Shown here in pieces: positions 46,767-57,664 of a DNA stretch of 64,000 nucleotides. Every line of letters starts with the position of its first letter. Position 1 is the stretch's first letter. The notes under the pieces were generated by a model. The model was not told the DNA's origin and made no database searches. It saw nothing but the letters and a program-made list of their open reading frames with translations. The translations under genes were made by a program, and so were the position numbers. The DNA is from Psychrobacter sp. UBA3480 (GTDB lineage: Bacteria > Pseudomonadota > Gammaproteobacteria > Pseudomonadales > Moraxellaceae), in assembly GCF_002377945.1 (NCBI RefSeq), contig NZ_DFQV01000020.1, forward strand, positions 427,081 to 491,080, given 5' to 3'.

Positions 46767-49700
46767 ATGCGTTTAAAATCTCTAAAGCTGGCAGGCTTCA
46801 AATCCTTTGCCAATCCAACCACTTTTACTTTTCGTCATGGTATCACTGCCATCGTCGGGCCGAACGGCTGTGGCAAATCCAATGTGATTGATGCTATCCG
46901 CTGGGTGCTAGGCGAAACCTCTGCCAAGCAGTTACGCGGCGGGGCGATGAGTGATGTTATCTTTGCCGGTACGCAAGATAAAACAGCCAAAAGCGTCGCC
47001 AGTGTCGAGCTGACCTTTGAGCATACCCAAGATGAGCAGACTGGTATTCGCCACGAGTTTAACTTGTATCAAGAGTTATCGGTTCGTCGTCAGGTAAATA
47101 AGGATGGTCGCTCAGATTATTTTATCAATGGTACGCGTTGCCGTCGCCGCGATGTAGTCGATGTGTTTTTAGGTACGGGACTGGGGGCACGTAGCTATGC
47201 GGTGATTGAGCAAGGCATGATTGGGCGCATTGTTGAGTCTAGCCCCGTGCAGCTGCGTGAGTTTATTGAAGAGGCGGCAGGTGTCTCACGCTATCAGGCT
47301 CGCCGTGAAGAAACGCAAAAGAAATTAGAGAAAACGAAAGACAATCTAGCGCGTCTGCATGATATGCAAAGCGAATTACTACGCCAGCAGAAAACACTGT
47401 CTAAACAGGCAGCGAGCGCGCAGCGTTATGAAGAGTTGGCGTTAACACTAGCTGATATCGAGCAGCAGCTCGCCATTCAGCAACTCTATCAAGCCAAGCA
47501 AACACATCAACAGCAGAAAGTAGCGCATGAACGTAGTGCTACTGAGGTGTCGACACTTCAAACTGACTACGACACGCTCAAAGCTCAGCAAGACAAACTC
47601 ACTGCGCGAATCAATCAAGAGCAATGGCTCAAAGACGATGCTCAAAGCGCTCACTATCAGCAGCAGCTCAGCTATCAACAAGCGGAACATAAGCTAAGCG
47701 ATGCTAAATCACAGCTGACTACTATCGAGCAGCAACTGTCTGGCTTGGCTCAGCAACGTGCGCAATCACTCGCTGATATCGAACGCCTAAAAGCTGAACA
47801 AGCTGAGCAGAATCAAGCGCTAGAAGTATTACGCCCGCAGCTGACTGAGCTAACTGATAAACGCAATAACTATAAACGCAATGAGCAGCCACTACAGCGC
47901 GCGTGGCATGAAGCGCAAAACAATCTGTCACGCTTGCAAGATAAAACCCGTTCGCTTGAACAGCAGCAAGCTATTAACGCTCAAGCACAAAAGCGCCATC
48001 AGCAAAGCTATGATAAATGGCAACGCCGCGAGCAAAACTGGCAAAACCTGTGGCAGCAATTACAGCAGTCTATAGCGCCATCTAGTCGTACCGATATGAG
48101 TAAGACGGATGATACGCAAGATCTAAGTCAGATGCTAGAACAGCAAGTCACTGAGCTAAGCACGCAGTTGCAGCAAGTTGGGCGTCAATACGAAGCCGTC
48201 GATGAACGCTTGTCCGAGATACAACCGCAAGCGCATAGTTTGCAGCAGAGACTAAACGCACAGCAGAGCGAGCTGAGCGATGATGAAAAGCGTCATGCGC
48301 TGTTGGCAGGCGAATACGATACCCTGCATCAGATATTGCATCCGAAACCTATACAACAGCAATCAGAAAAGACTCAATCTACCGCGACAGATAATGCAGA
48401 TAGCGATGGCATATATCATCAGCCGATAGCCATTGCAACGCTACGTGAGCAAATTGAGCTAAGTGCGAAGGGGCAGGAGTATGCGCCGCTACTCGATAGT
48501 ATCCTAGCATTGTGGCTAGATAGCCATGTGCTGGTTGCTAATCAACAAGCTAATCAAATCAAGCAATCAGACGTTAACAACGCTAATAGCATTTCTCAGA
48601 AAACTGATAGCCTCTGGCAAGTGCTTGAGCATGACGTTGCAGACTTACTGACTTATCAGACGGCACAAAATACGCCTGCCAGTGCAAAAGATAAAACTCT
48701 AATAGAGACAGGTCATAGCTTATGGTTGCCAACTGCGAAAAGTGATATTAGTGAAAATGCGTTTGTCAGCGAATTGCCAGACAATTTGATTGATAAAGTG
48801 TTGCCATTATCGCAGTTGATTACTCAGCCGCTACTCTCGCTATGGCAGCAGTGCTATATATATACGGCGCAGTTTGAGACCAGTCAACAGAATGAGATTG
48901 ACACACTTACTGATGTACTAAAATTATTACCATCGTCCGCTATCCTACTTACCGCAGATGGTTGGCTCATCAGTCGTCATGGAACGATTAATTTAAGCAA
49001 ATTCGCTGGTGCGCAAGATAATCAAAGTGATAGCAGCAGTCAATTTCTCACGCAGCGTTTAGAGCATCGTACGCGGTTACAAGTATTAGAAGACTTGCTT
49101 GATGAGTTTGAAATCAAAATACAAGATCAGCAAAAATCTATTCTAAAAGACCAGCGAGATTATGATGCGTTGATGGTCAGTTTGGAAGAAACGCGTGCGC
49201 AAGCTGATCAGTTAACCCGTGATAAGCATAAATACCAGCAGCAGCTGACGACCGAGCGAGCTAATGCCGAACGCTTGCAAGCGGATAGCCAACGCCTGAA
49301 CGCTGATAAAGTAGCGCTTGAGCAAGAAAAGCAAGAACTGGCGCAAGAGCAACAAACGCTTGAACAAGAACAACAGCATATTGAAAGTGAGATCACCACA
49401 CTCACTCCGCAAATAGCAGAGGCACGAGCGACAAACCAGCAGTTGCAAGCTGAGCGCAGCGAGCTAAACCGCGCGCGTCAAGCTGATGAGGACGCATGGC
49501 AAGCATTGCAGCTGCGTATTCAGCAGTATGAGATGCGCTTGGAACATAGTGTTAGCAGTCTGGCTCGTGCAACTGAGCAACATGATAAGTCGTTAGAGAA
49601 TGAGCAAAGTCTACAGAGACGTTATGAGCAGCAGCAGACTAAATTACCAGAGCTACAAGCAGCGCTACAGTCTGCACAGGTAACGCGCGATGAGCAGCAA

Positions 49701-50705
49701 GTGCTATTGAACGAGCGCGATACTGCGCTAACAGCACTAAAACAAACGTACGCTGAGCAGCAGACAGCATTTGATACATTGCAAAATACATTACAAACGC
49801 AGCAAAGCGAGCTTGCCCGTCATGCTACTGAGCTGGCATTAAGTGCTGCACGGTTAGAGGATGCTAGCGCGTACACGCAGAACGCTTTAGATGCTTATTA
49901 TCGTGTGAGTCATAAATATAAAGCGCAAGCAGAGCAACCTCAACAAAGCATGAGCGTCTCAAACCTGCTAGCAGATTTTATCGCTCATGATCGCCGCGTC
50001 CGTCCAGACAAAATCGCTGAGCTTGAATCTGAGCGCGCTAAGTTGACCCAGCAGTTGAGCAAGATTGGGCCAGTGAATTTGGCAGCGGTCGCAGAGTTGG
50101 CCGAAGTGAACGAACGCCTAGAGCCACTCGCACAGCAGACGGCAGATATCGCGGCCAGTATGCAGACATTGACCGAAGCGATTGCCTCTATTGATGAGAC
50201 GACCAAGACGCTGTTTATGCAGACGCTTGATGCGGTCAATAAGGAGCTGGCCAATTTATTTGCCAAGGTCTTTGGCGGTGGACAGGCTAGCCTGACGTTG
50301 AACACCGACGAGATGCCAGCCAATACGCCAAAGTCCGAACAATGGCGGGCAGGGCTTACCTTAATGGCGCAGCCGAAGGGCAAACGTAACAGTCGCTTAG
50401 CGGTACTATCGGGCGGTGAAAAAACCCTTACCGCGCTGAGCTTGATTTTTGCGATATTTAAGCAGCATCCCGCACCGTTCTGTGTGCTTGATGAGGTCGA
50501 TGCACCGCTTGATGATGCCAACGTCGCGCGCTTTACCAGTCTCATTCATGAGCTAGCAGACGATTTGCAGTTTATCTTTATCAGCCATAATAAATTAACG
50601 ATGCAAATTGCTGATGAGCTAAAAGGTATCACTATGCCAAGTGCAGGCATTTCTACACTCGTCAGTGTATCGCTTGATGAAGCTGTGCGTTACGTAGAGA
50701 GCTAA
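46767..50705 (+). CDS. smc: Chromosome segregation protein Smc
   Basis: 1312 residues, the SMC ATPase that organises chromosomes with ScpA/ScpB. Walker A is GPNGCGKS (31-38), followed by the N-terminal head; long Gln/Glu-rich coiled coils flank a central hinge region (about residues 530-770), whose end shows LLTADGWLISRHGTI. The C-terminal head has the signature VLSGGEKTLTALSLIFAIF and Walker B FCVLDEVDAPLDDANV. It is 100-150 residues longer than most bacterial Smc proteins because of inserts around the hinge. ATG 46767 lies 66 bp after the unknown gene, within the duplicated promoter segment. Confidence 0.96.
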   Translation: MRLKSLKLAGFKSFANPTTFTFRHGITAIVGPNGCGKSNVIDAIRWVLGETSAKQLRGGAMSDVIFAGTQDKTAKSVASVELTFEHTQDEQTGIRHEFNLYQELSVRRQVNKDGRSDYFINGTRCRRRDVVDVFLGTGLGARSYAVIEQGMIGRIVESSPVQLREFIEEAAGVSRYQARREETQKKLEKTKDNLARLHDMQSELLRQQKTLSKQAASAQRYEELALTLADIEQQLAIQQLYQAKQTHQQQKVAHERSATEVSTLQTDYDTLKAQQDKLTARINQEQWLKDDAQSAHYQQQLSYQQAEHKLSDAKSQLTTIEQQLSGLAQQRAQSLADIERLKAEQAEQNQALEVLRPQLTELTDKRNNYKRNEQPLQRAWHEAQNNLSRLQDKTRSLEQQQAINAQAQKRHQQSYDKWQRREQNWQNLWQQLQQSIAPSSRTDMSKTDDTQDLSQMLEQQVTELSTQLQQVGRQYEAVDERLSEIQPQAHSLQQRLNAQQSELSDDEKRHALLAGEYDTLHQILHPKPIQQQSEKTQSTATDNADSDGIYHQPIAIATLREQIELSAKGQEYAPLLDSILALWLDSHVLVANQQANQIKQSDVNNANSISQKTDSLWQVLEHDVADLLTYQTAQNTPASAKDKTLIETGHSLWLPTAKSDISENAFVSELPDNLIDKVLPLSQLITQPLLSLWQQCYIYTAQFETSQQNEIDTLTDVLKLLPSSAILLTADGWLISRHGTINLSKFAGAQDNQSDSSSQFLTQRLEHRTRLQVLEDLLDEFEIKIQDQQKSILKDQRDYDALMVSLEETRAQADQLTRDKHKYQQQLTTERANAERLQADSQRLNADKVALEQEKQELAQEQQTLEQEQQHIESEITTLTPQIAEARATNQQLQAERSELNRARQADEDAWQALQLRIQQYEMRLEHSVSSLARATEQHDKSLENEQSLQRRYEQQQTKLPELQAALQSAQVTRDEQQVLLNERDTALTALKQTYAEQQTAFDTLQNTLQTQQSELARHATELALSAARLEDASAYTQNALDAYYRVSHKYKAQAEQPQQSMSVSNLLADFIAHDRRVRPDKIAELESERAKLTQQLSKIGPVNLAAVAELAEVNERLEPLAQQTADIAASMQTLTEAIASIDETTKTLFMQTLDAVNKELANLFAKVFGGGQASLTLNTDEMPANTPKSEQWRAGLTLMAQPKGKRNSRLAVLSGGEKTLTALSLIFAIFKQHPAPFCVLDEVDAPLDDANVARFTSLIHELADDLQFIFISHNKLTMQIADELKGITMPSAGISTLVSVSLDEAVRYVES

Positions 50706-50920
50706 GCGTGAAATAGTCGACACTAAAAGTGCTATGAGAATCAGCGCGATGCAAATATAATCAATCAATTGGCATAAATGCAAATAAGCTTGACCTCAGT
50801 CCAGCATACTGGTTATAAAGTACACAATGTGGTGACGATATAGGTCAGCCATGCTAGAATATTGCCATTTATGCTCGTTTGTGTATTCCCTTTTGTTATA
50901 TATACTAGGATGTATTTATC

Positions 50921-51937
50921 ATGACCGTTATTCAGTTTATATTGATTGCCATTGCCGCGTTTATCGTGCTCGCAGGGCTGTTTATGGTCATTCGTAGCTT
51001 TAAGCGCCGCGGTGCTACCGAAGCTGCTGCGGTCAATTATGATAAAAATGGTATTCCGATCATACCGCGTCACGAGCGCAACATCGTCGATCAGCCAGAC
51101 CTTGATGATACGGTTGCAGGCGAGACGAGCATCGGTCCTGACCGTAGTTACTTAGATGCTGTGGTTGAAGAAGAGCCATTGACGCAAGCGCATACCAACG
51201 TTGACGCTCAACTAACGGCTGAGCGTGACCATATAGCAACTGACGACCATGACGTCATCGATGAAGCGGACTACGCTCGCTGGCAAGAAGAGCAACGCCG
51301 TGCCGATAGTGCTGAGTTTGTCGAAGTTGCCGATCAGATGCATATCGAGCAAGAGCCTGATGCGTTCTCTAGCCTAATGTCAGCGACCGATAGCCTGATG
51401 CCAACCATTGATACGGCAGAAGAGCCAAGCTTCGATGATAATAGCCCGATACTGGATCAGCATCTATCAGAATCAGGTGATGATGCGCAAAATGGTCCTT
51501 TAATTAATGCCAAAGACAATATCAATATCACCATCTTGCCGCACCAATATCGTGACCGTCCAGCGGCGATTATCCGTGGTCGTGATCTGTTAGCGTTGAT
51601 TGATAAATACGGCCTACGCTATGGCGCGATGAATATGTTCCATCGCTATGAGCAAAAAGACGGCACGGGTATGTTGTGGTTTAGCATGATGGGCATCACT
51701 GATAGCGGTATCGCGCCGTTTGATCCGCATAGTGTCGCGACCAACACCTATAACGGTGTCGTCGTATTCTTGTCACTGCCGCATCCACAAGCCGTGCGCA
51801 GCTTCGATAGCATGATGAGCATTGCTTATATGATGGCAAGCGACCTTGACGCGATTATGCTTGATGAAGAGAACGAACCAATCACGCCTGAATACAAGCA
51901 GCAGCTACGTAACCAAGTTCGTGATTATGAGGGTTAG
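50921..51937 (+). CDS. zipA: Cell division protein ZipA
   Basis: 338 residues. A single N-terminal membrane helix (VIQFILIAIAAFIVLAGLFMVI) followed by basic residues, a long acidic linker (about 60-190) and a C-terminal ZipA FtsZ-binding domain (about 195-335) with ITILPHQYRDRPAAIIRGRDLLALIDKYGLRYGAMNMFHRYEQ. It tethers FtsZ to the membrane during division. Lies between smc and ligA, the order seen in other gammaproteobacteria. AGGA lies before the ATG. Confidence 0.94.
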   Translation: MTVIQFILIAIAAFIVLAGLFMVIRSFKRRGATEAAAVNYDKNGIPIIPRHERNIVDQPDLDDTVAGETSIGPDRSYLDAVVEEEPLTQAHTNVDAQLTAERDHIATDDHDVIDEADYARWQEEQRRADSAEFVEVADQMHIEQEPDAFSSLMSATDSLMPTIDTAEEPSFDDNSPILDQHLSESGDDAQNGPLINAKDNINITILPHQYRDRPAAIIRGRDLLALIDKYGLRYGAMNMFHRYEQKDGTGMLWFSMMGITDSGIAPFDPHSVATNTYNGVVVFLSLPHPQAVRSFDSMMSIAYMMASDLDAIMLDEENEPITPEYKQQLRNQVRDYEG

Positions 51938-51990
51938 CAGCGCGAAGGCTAAGCTAAGAAAGTTAAAAGCTGTTTAATAGCAGAAATCAT

Positions 51991-52028
51991 AAAAAGGGCA
52001 AATAGCGATTAACGTTATTTGCCTTTTT
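51991..52028 (+). terminator. Terminator between zipA and ligA
   Basis: AAAAAGGGCAAATAGCG (51991-52007) pairs with CGTTATTTGCCTTTTT (52013-52028) with one bulged G and one G-U pair; T-run follows. ligA therefore probably has its own promoter in 52030-52175. Confidence 0.85.
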
Positions 52029-52154
52029 TAATAGGCTATAGTTTCTGCAAAATGCTAACCATAGTAGACTGAGCAAGCCTGACATGGTATTTGATTTATA
52101 TAGGATTGACTATACCGAGCTTCCTACAAACTTGTTATCATATCGACATCTTGA

Positions 52155-54302
<2,148 letters not shown>

Positions 54303-54324
54303 AAGTGTAGAGTTTGAATGATGG

Positions 54325-54351
54325 GGTGGGTTGGTAAGAGTGAAACCCACC
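54325..54351. repeat. Perfect hairpin between ligA and reverse transcriptase gene
   Basis: GGTGGGTT (54325-54332) and AACCCACC (54344-54351) pair perfectly around 11 bases. No T-run follows on either strand, so it is not a standard terminator. It lies in the 76 bp between convergent ligA and the reverse transcriptase gene. Confidence 0.5.
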
Positions 54352-54378
54352 GATATTGGATTCTAACGAATAACTATT

Positions 54379-55953
54379 CTAGCTATTGAAAACTTGCTTT
54401 AAGAAACTAACTTTGTCCTTTTTCATTTTACTCCAGTAATCTTTCAAATCATTAGCTGGTAGAACCTCATAGTAGTATAGCCAATAATCATCTTCGTTAT
54501 TACTGTAAAGATGTTCAGCTACGACTTTATGCTGTTTAACCGCTTTACTGCGGACTCCATATTTCTTTTTGTCATATAAATAGGCAAGTAATAATGTCAA
54601 GCAGTCATCTAGACTGCCAGTTTTTTCTAATAGAGTTGAGTTTATATCGAATTCAAAATCGTATTTCAATGAAAAGTATATTGAGTACGCTACAAGTTCA
54701 TAACTATTACGCTCAGTACCATAATGAAGAAGATTCTCAGATATATTTTTAATTGTAGAGATATTTATTTCGTATCTCTCAAATAACTGATTCTCAAGTA
54801 AACCAACAAGGTATGGATAAATCATAACCAAATGATGAACCGTATCAATCAGGTACTCAACAGCATTAGTAGAAGCTCTTTTTCCAGTTATAACCTTTAT
54901 ACCATAATTTAATATAGTAGCATCATCGTCATTTTTCTTAAGTAAACTCAATAGAAAGTCTAAATAATTAACCATGACATTATAATTAAGGTAACTTATT
55001 AAACTTACTGGATGGTTAGAGGTATCAACAATCCAACTTGAGTTTTTTGTCGCCGGTAAGTCTTCTATAGAAACTTTCTTACCATTAAGAATTAGACCAA
55101 ATTTCCGCAATTCATTAGAAAGGTCTGCTAAAAAATTTTCTGCCGTTTCATAGTTCTTTGTTAAACAAACATAGTCATCAATATGTCTTATAAATTTATA
55201 ACCTTTTTTAACTAATTGATGGTCAATTACTACTAATATAATTTCAGACACTAAATTATATGCATGTGCACCTATTAAAATACCGTGTGTTTCGCCATTA
55301 TTCGTATTCATCAAAAGTGTATCTAGTTCATTAAACCAAAATCCGCTACGGTTGACTTTTGCATTAGCTTTACCAGCAACTGCCCAAGTTAAAGAGTGAG
55401 TATATATGCTGCCAAAACAGTTAGATATATCTGCATGTGCCTGAAATCTTGATTTAATTTTAAACTTTAATAATGGATCATCGTCTTCCCTATAATCTGA
55501 AAAACCCATATCGAATAGTTGTTCTTTATCTATCTGGCGGTTTACAACTCTTAACGTGTCATATTTTCCTAAGACTAAAATCTTCTTATTCTCTTTAGTT
55601 TTTCTTATATGAATTCTACTTACTTTCCAGTCTTGGTTATCTGTATAGGTTTGGAAGTGTAATAGGATATCATCCCAGTTATTTTTCAAATTTAAACAGA
55701 GGTTTCTATATGCTATAGGATTTGGAATTGTAATAAGTCTGGGTATATTTACATTTCTGATGCTTTCATAATAGACAGGAGTCGTTTCTTTTTTCTGAAA
55801 GGTAGAGTCCTTTTGTTCTTTGCACCAAGCAAAAAAATCAACAGATTGTAAGAAAGACGGTAAATTGTCGCTAAACATTCCATAACTTAATAAACCCTCA
55901 TAAACTTCCTGTGGGCTAAGTGAATGATAGTGTTGATAATATGATTTAAACAT
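54379..55953 (-). CDS. Abi/UG-type reverse transcriptase, probable phage-defence protein
   Basis: 524 residues. The polymerase motifs are visible: motif A HADISNCFGSIYTHSLTWA (D175), a divergent motif B GILIGAHAYNLVSEI (about 224-238), motif C RHIDDYV (D259, D260) and motif D FGLILNGKKV (285-294). PRLITIPNPIAYRNL near residue 71 is the N-terminal RT region. The IYTHSLxWAxxGK stretch is typical of the Abi/UG (defence-associated) RTs, not of retrons or group II introns; there is no maturase, endonuclease or msr/msd-like DNA. Residues beyond about 310 are helical and could be an alpha-helical-repeat region like that of AbiK-type proteins. It is strongly AT-rich against ligA and has AAGGAAG before the ATG. 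Defence function is by family. Confidence 0.85.
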   Translation of the reverse strand: MFKSYYQHYHSLSPQEVYEGLLSYGMFSDNLPSFLQSVDFFAWCKEQKDSTFQKKETTPVYYESIRNVNIPRLITIPNPIAYRNLCLNLKNNWDDILLHFQTYTDNQDWKVSRIHIRKTKENKKILVLGKYDTLRVVNRQIDKEQLFDMGFSDYREDDDPLLKFKIKSRFQAHADISNCFGSIYTHSLTWAVAGKANAKVNRSGFWFNELDTLLMNTNNGETHGILIGAHAYNLVSEIILVVIDHQLVKKGYKFIRHIDDYVCLTKNYETAENFLADLSNELRKFGLILNGKKVSIEDLPATKNSSWIVDTSNHPVSLISYLNYNVMVNYLDFLLSLLKKNDDDATILNYGIKVITGKRASTNAVEYLIDTVHHLVMIYPYLVGLLENQLFERYEINISTIKNISENLLHYGTERNSYELVAYSIYFSLKYDFEFDINSTLLEKTGSLDDCLTLLLAYLYDKKKYGVRSKAVKQHKVVAEHLYSNNEDDYWLYYYEVLPANDLKDYWSKMKKDKVSFLKQVFNS

Positions 55954-56030
55954 CGACTTCCTTGTCTATAAAATCTATATGGTTTTTTTAGTAGAATTAC
56001 TATTTAGCTTAGAGAAGTAAAACCCAACTT

Positions 56031-56567
56031 CTACTCCACCATCTCACCATGCGCTTTCACATCACCTTTCTTACCATCTGGCTGAATCACGATAGGTAGC
56101 ACCAGTCCTTTGGCAAAGTCATCAGACAGCACATAATCATAGCGACTGGCAGCGACATCGGGCGTGGTATGAATGATAAGCGTCATCTCATTGCCATCGG
56201 TTAGCTCATGTGAGACATAGGTTTCGCTGAGTTGATCTAATGCTTTCGATAGCGCTTCGTTACTTGCCATGCTCACCGTCAGATTATGCTGAGCGGTCGC
56301 AGCGTCCACTTTAAAGTAATCTGCATAGTCTCGGACGTTTTGACTATCGATCGCAAACGGATACTTATAGTTGGTAGGGTCAGCAGGCTTTGTACCGCTA
56401 TCTACCAGTGACCAGTCGATGGTATCGGCTGCCGATGCAGTTGGATCTGTTGCTGTCTCCGCAGTTTGCTCAGTGGCATCGACGGAATCGGTAGCGTTAT
56501 CGCAGCCTGTCAGCGCCCACATGCTTGCCGTTGCAATTACCATCATACTTATCAGACGCTTTGCCAT
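56031..56567 (-). CDS. Predicted lipoprotein, unknown function
   Basis: 178 residues from ATG 56567, with AAAAGGG at good spacing; a start at 56594 would add nine residues. Signal peptide MAKRLISMMVIATASMWALTGC ends in a lipobox (Cys22). An acidic, Thr/Ala-rich linker (DATEQTAETATDPTASAAD) leads to a domain of about 125 residues with YADYFKVDAATAQHNLTVSMASNEALSKALDQLSETYVSHE. No known family is recognised. It is upstream of the reverse transcriptase gene on the same strand with 77 bp between, so read-through is possible. Confidence 0.72.
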   Translation of the reverse strand: MAKRLISMMVIATASMWALTGCDNATDSVDATEQTAETATDPTASAADTIDWSLVDSGTKPADPTNYKYPFAIDSQNVRDYADYFKVDAATAQHNLTVSMASNEALSKALDQLSETYVSHELTDGNEMTLIIHTTPDVAASRYDYVLSDDFAKGLVLPIVIQPDGKKGDVKAHGEMVE

Positions 56568-56672
56568 CGAGTTACCCTTTTGATTGTTGGTCATGATTGA
56601 TTTGCTCTATCTGCTATTTTGACAGCTTTCTTTGTGCTTCTCTAGCGAAATACATCAGATGGTAAATTTTGA

Positions 56673-56780
56673 TATAGTCCAATCCACTATAAAGGAATGA
56701 CAGCGTTAACCTCGCTAAGCATACTAATGTATAACTTGCACTCGGTTTCCTTGTGTCGAAATTATATTGAACTGACTATA
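56673..56780 (+). repeat. Dispersed inverted-end repeat, copy F
   Basis: TATAGTCCAATCCACTATAAA at the left and TATTGAACTGACTATA at the right are imperfect inverted ends; the core ACAGCGTTAACCTCGCT...GCACTCGGTTTCCTTGT matches the other copies. It lies in the gap upstream of the lipoprotein gene at 56031-56567. Confidence 0.88.
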
Positions 56781-56844
56781 CAACTATCTACCTGATACTG
56801 TTTTTTATAGCCACCTTTATACACGTATCAAACGAACACGCATG

Positions 56845-56878
56845 AAAAAGCAGCCACTATTTAATGACTGCTTTTTTT
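56845..56878. terminator. Terminator after MliC-like gene
   Basis: AAAAAGCAG (56845-56853) pairs with CTGCTTTTT (56868-56876) plus an internal CA/TG pair; symmetrical A- and T-runs. It lies about 50 bp beyond the end of the leftward MliC-like gene. Confidence 0.85.
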
Positions 56879-56925
56879 CTGTTGCGACTATTTGTCTATT
56901 ACGATATGAGCGTATCTCTAACTGA

Positions 56926-57336
56926 TTAGATTTGGCAGTTTACTTGGTATTCTTTACCGTCAGCCCACTTCATCGCAAAGATACCTTTGTCACCTTTCAT
57001 GTGCCATGCATAGACGACTTCTGGGTTTGAATCATTTACATAGCTTGCGACTTCGCCTTTCACTTTACCATTTAGGATGATTGGCTGCTCAGCCCATTTT
57101 ACTTTTGGCAAGGTGACGTTGAGCATCACTTGTTCTTTGTTGATAGATTGCTTTGCCATGATTTTGCTGTCATCGGTACAGGTGTATGGTGCTGGTGCCA
57201 TACGATCATAGGCAGCGGTTACTTTTTCTGGAACTGGCGTATCAGTTGCATCTGGGGTAGTGGGTGCGGTAGTCGCACAAGCGCTCAATAGGGCAAGGAC
57301 TGGTAGGGTAGTCGCAATTTTAGTTATCATTTTCAT
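56926..57336 (-). CDS. Small lipoprotein resembling MliC-type lysozyme inhibitors
   Basis: 136 residues from ATG 57336, which has GGAGAG upstream. Signal peptide and lipobox LSAC (Cys near residue 20), then a Thr/Pro-rich linker and a beta-rich domain of about 85 residues. The order YTCTDDSKIMAKQ, VMLNVTLPKVKW, ASYVNDSNPEVVYAWHMKGDKGIFAMKWADGKEYQVNCQ, with a Cys near each end, resembles the MliC/PliC fold that blocks C-type lysozyme. The family assignment is by pattern only. Confidence 0.6.
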   Translation of the reverse strand: MKMITKIATTLPVLALLSACATTAPTTPDATDTPVPEKVTAAYDRMAPAPYTCTDDSKIMAKQSINKEQVMLNVTLPKVKWAEQPIILNGKVKGEVASYVNDSNPEVVYAWHMKGDKGIFAMKWADGKEYQVNCQI

Positions 57337-57557
57337 AGTGCTCTCCAAAGCTTTTCGCTGATGTCATTTACTTGTTCTTAATGATGCGTTTAGCATATGA
57401 GGGTTATAGTAGCGAAAACGAACCATTTCAATGTTAGAAATTGTTCGTTACCTGTTAGCTTCGTTACCCAACCGCTGTCTAATGTAACTTGTAATCTATG
57501 ACATGGTGAAAAGTAAACAGTGTTAGTTTGAAATGTGCATCTATGAAATTAGCGCAT

Positions 57558-57598
57558 AAAAAAGCGCCTATCAACGAGTGGATGATAGACGCTTTTTT
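57558..57598. terminator. ygiQ-family gene terminator
   Basis: A 16-bp stem with one mismatch, AAAAAAGCGCCTATCA (57558-57573) with TGATAGACGCTTTTTT (57583-57598), about 70 bp past the YgiQ stop on the minus strand. A frame crossing it (57528-57860) is not a gene. Confidence 0.92.
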
Positions 57599-57664
57599 GT
57601 TTCACTTAACATGCGCTAAATTGAGCATGCGTTTTTATACTATGAATATTACTTGCTATGAATA

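Noticed and set aside
49985..50545. Minus-strand frame of 186 codons inside smc
   Set aside because: Antisense shadow of the conserved C-terminal ATPase head of Smc.
52055..52117. Another copy of the dispersed repeat upstream of ligA
   Set aside because: Only the end-like ATTGACTATA is shared; the core sequence is missing, so it may be chance.
54303..54378. Retron-type msr/msd RNA next to the reverse transcriptase
   Set aside because: Only 76 bp are available on the 3' side and 77 bp on the 5' side. The RT motifs are of Abi/UG type, and no typical retron inverted repeats were seen apart from one 8-bp hairpin.
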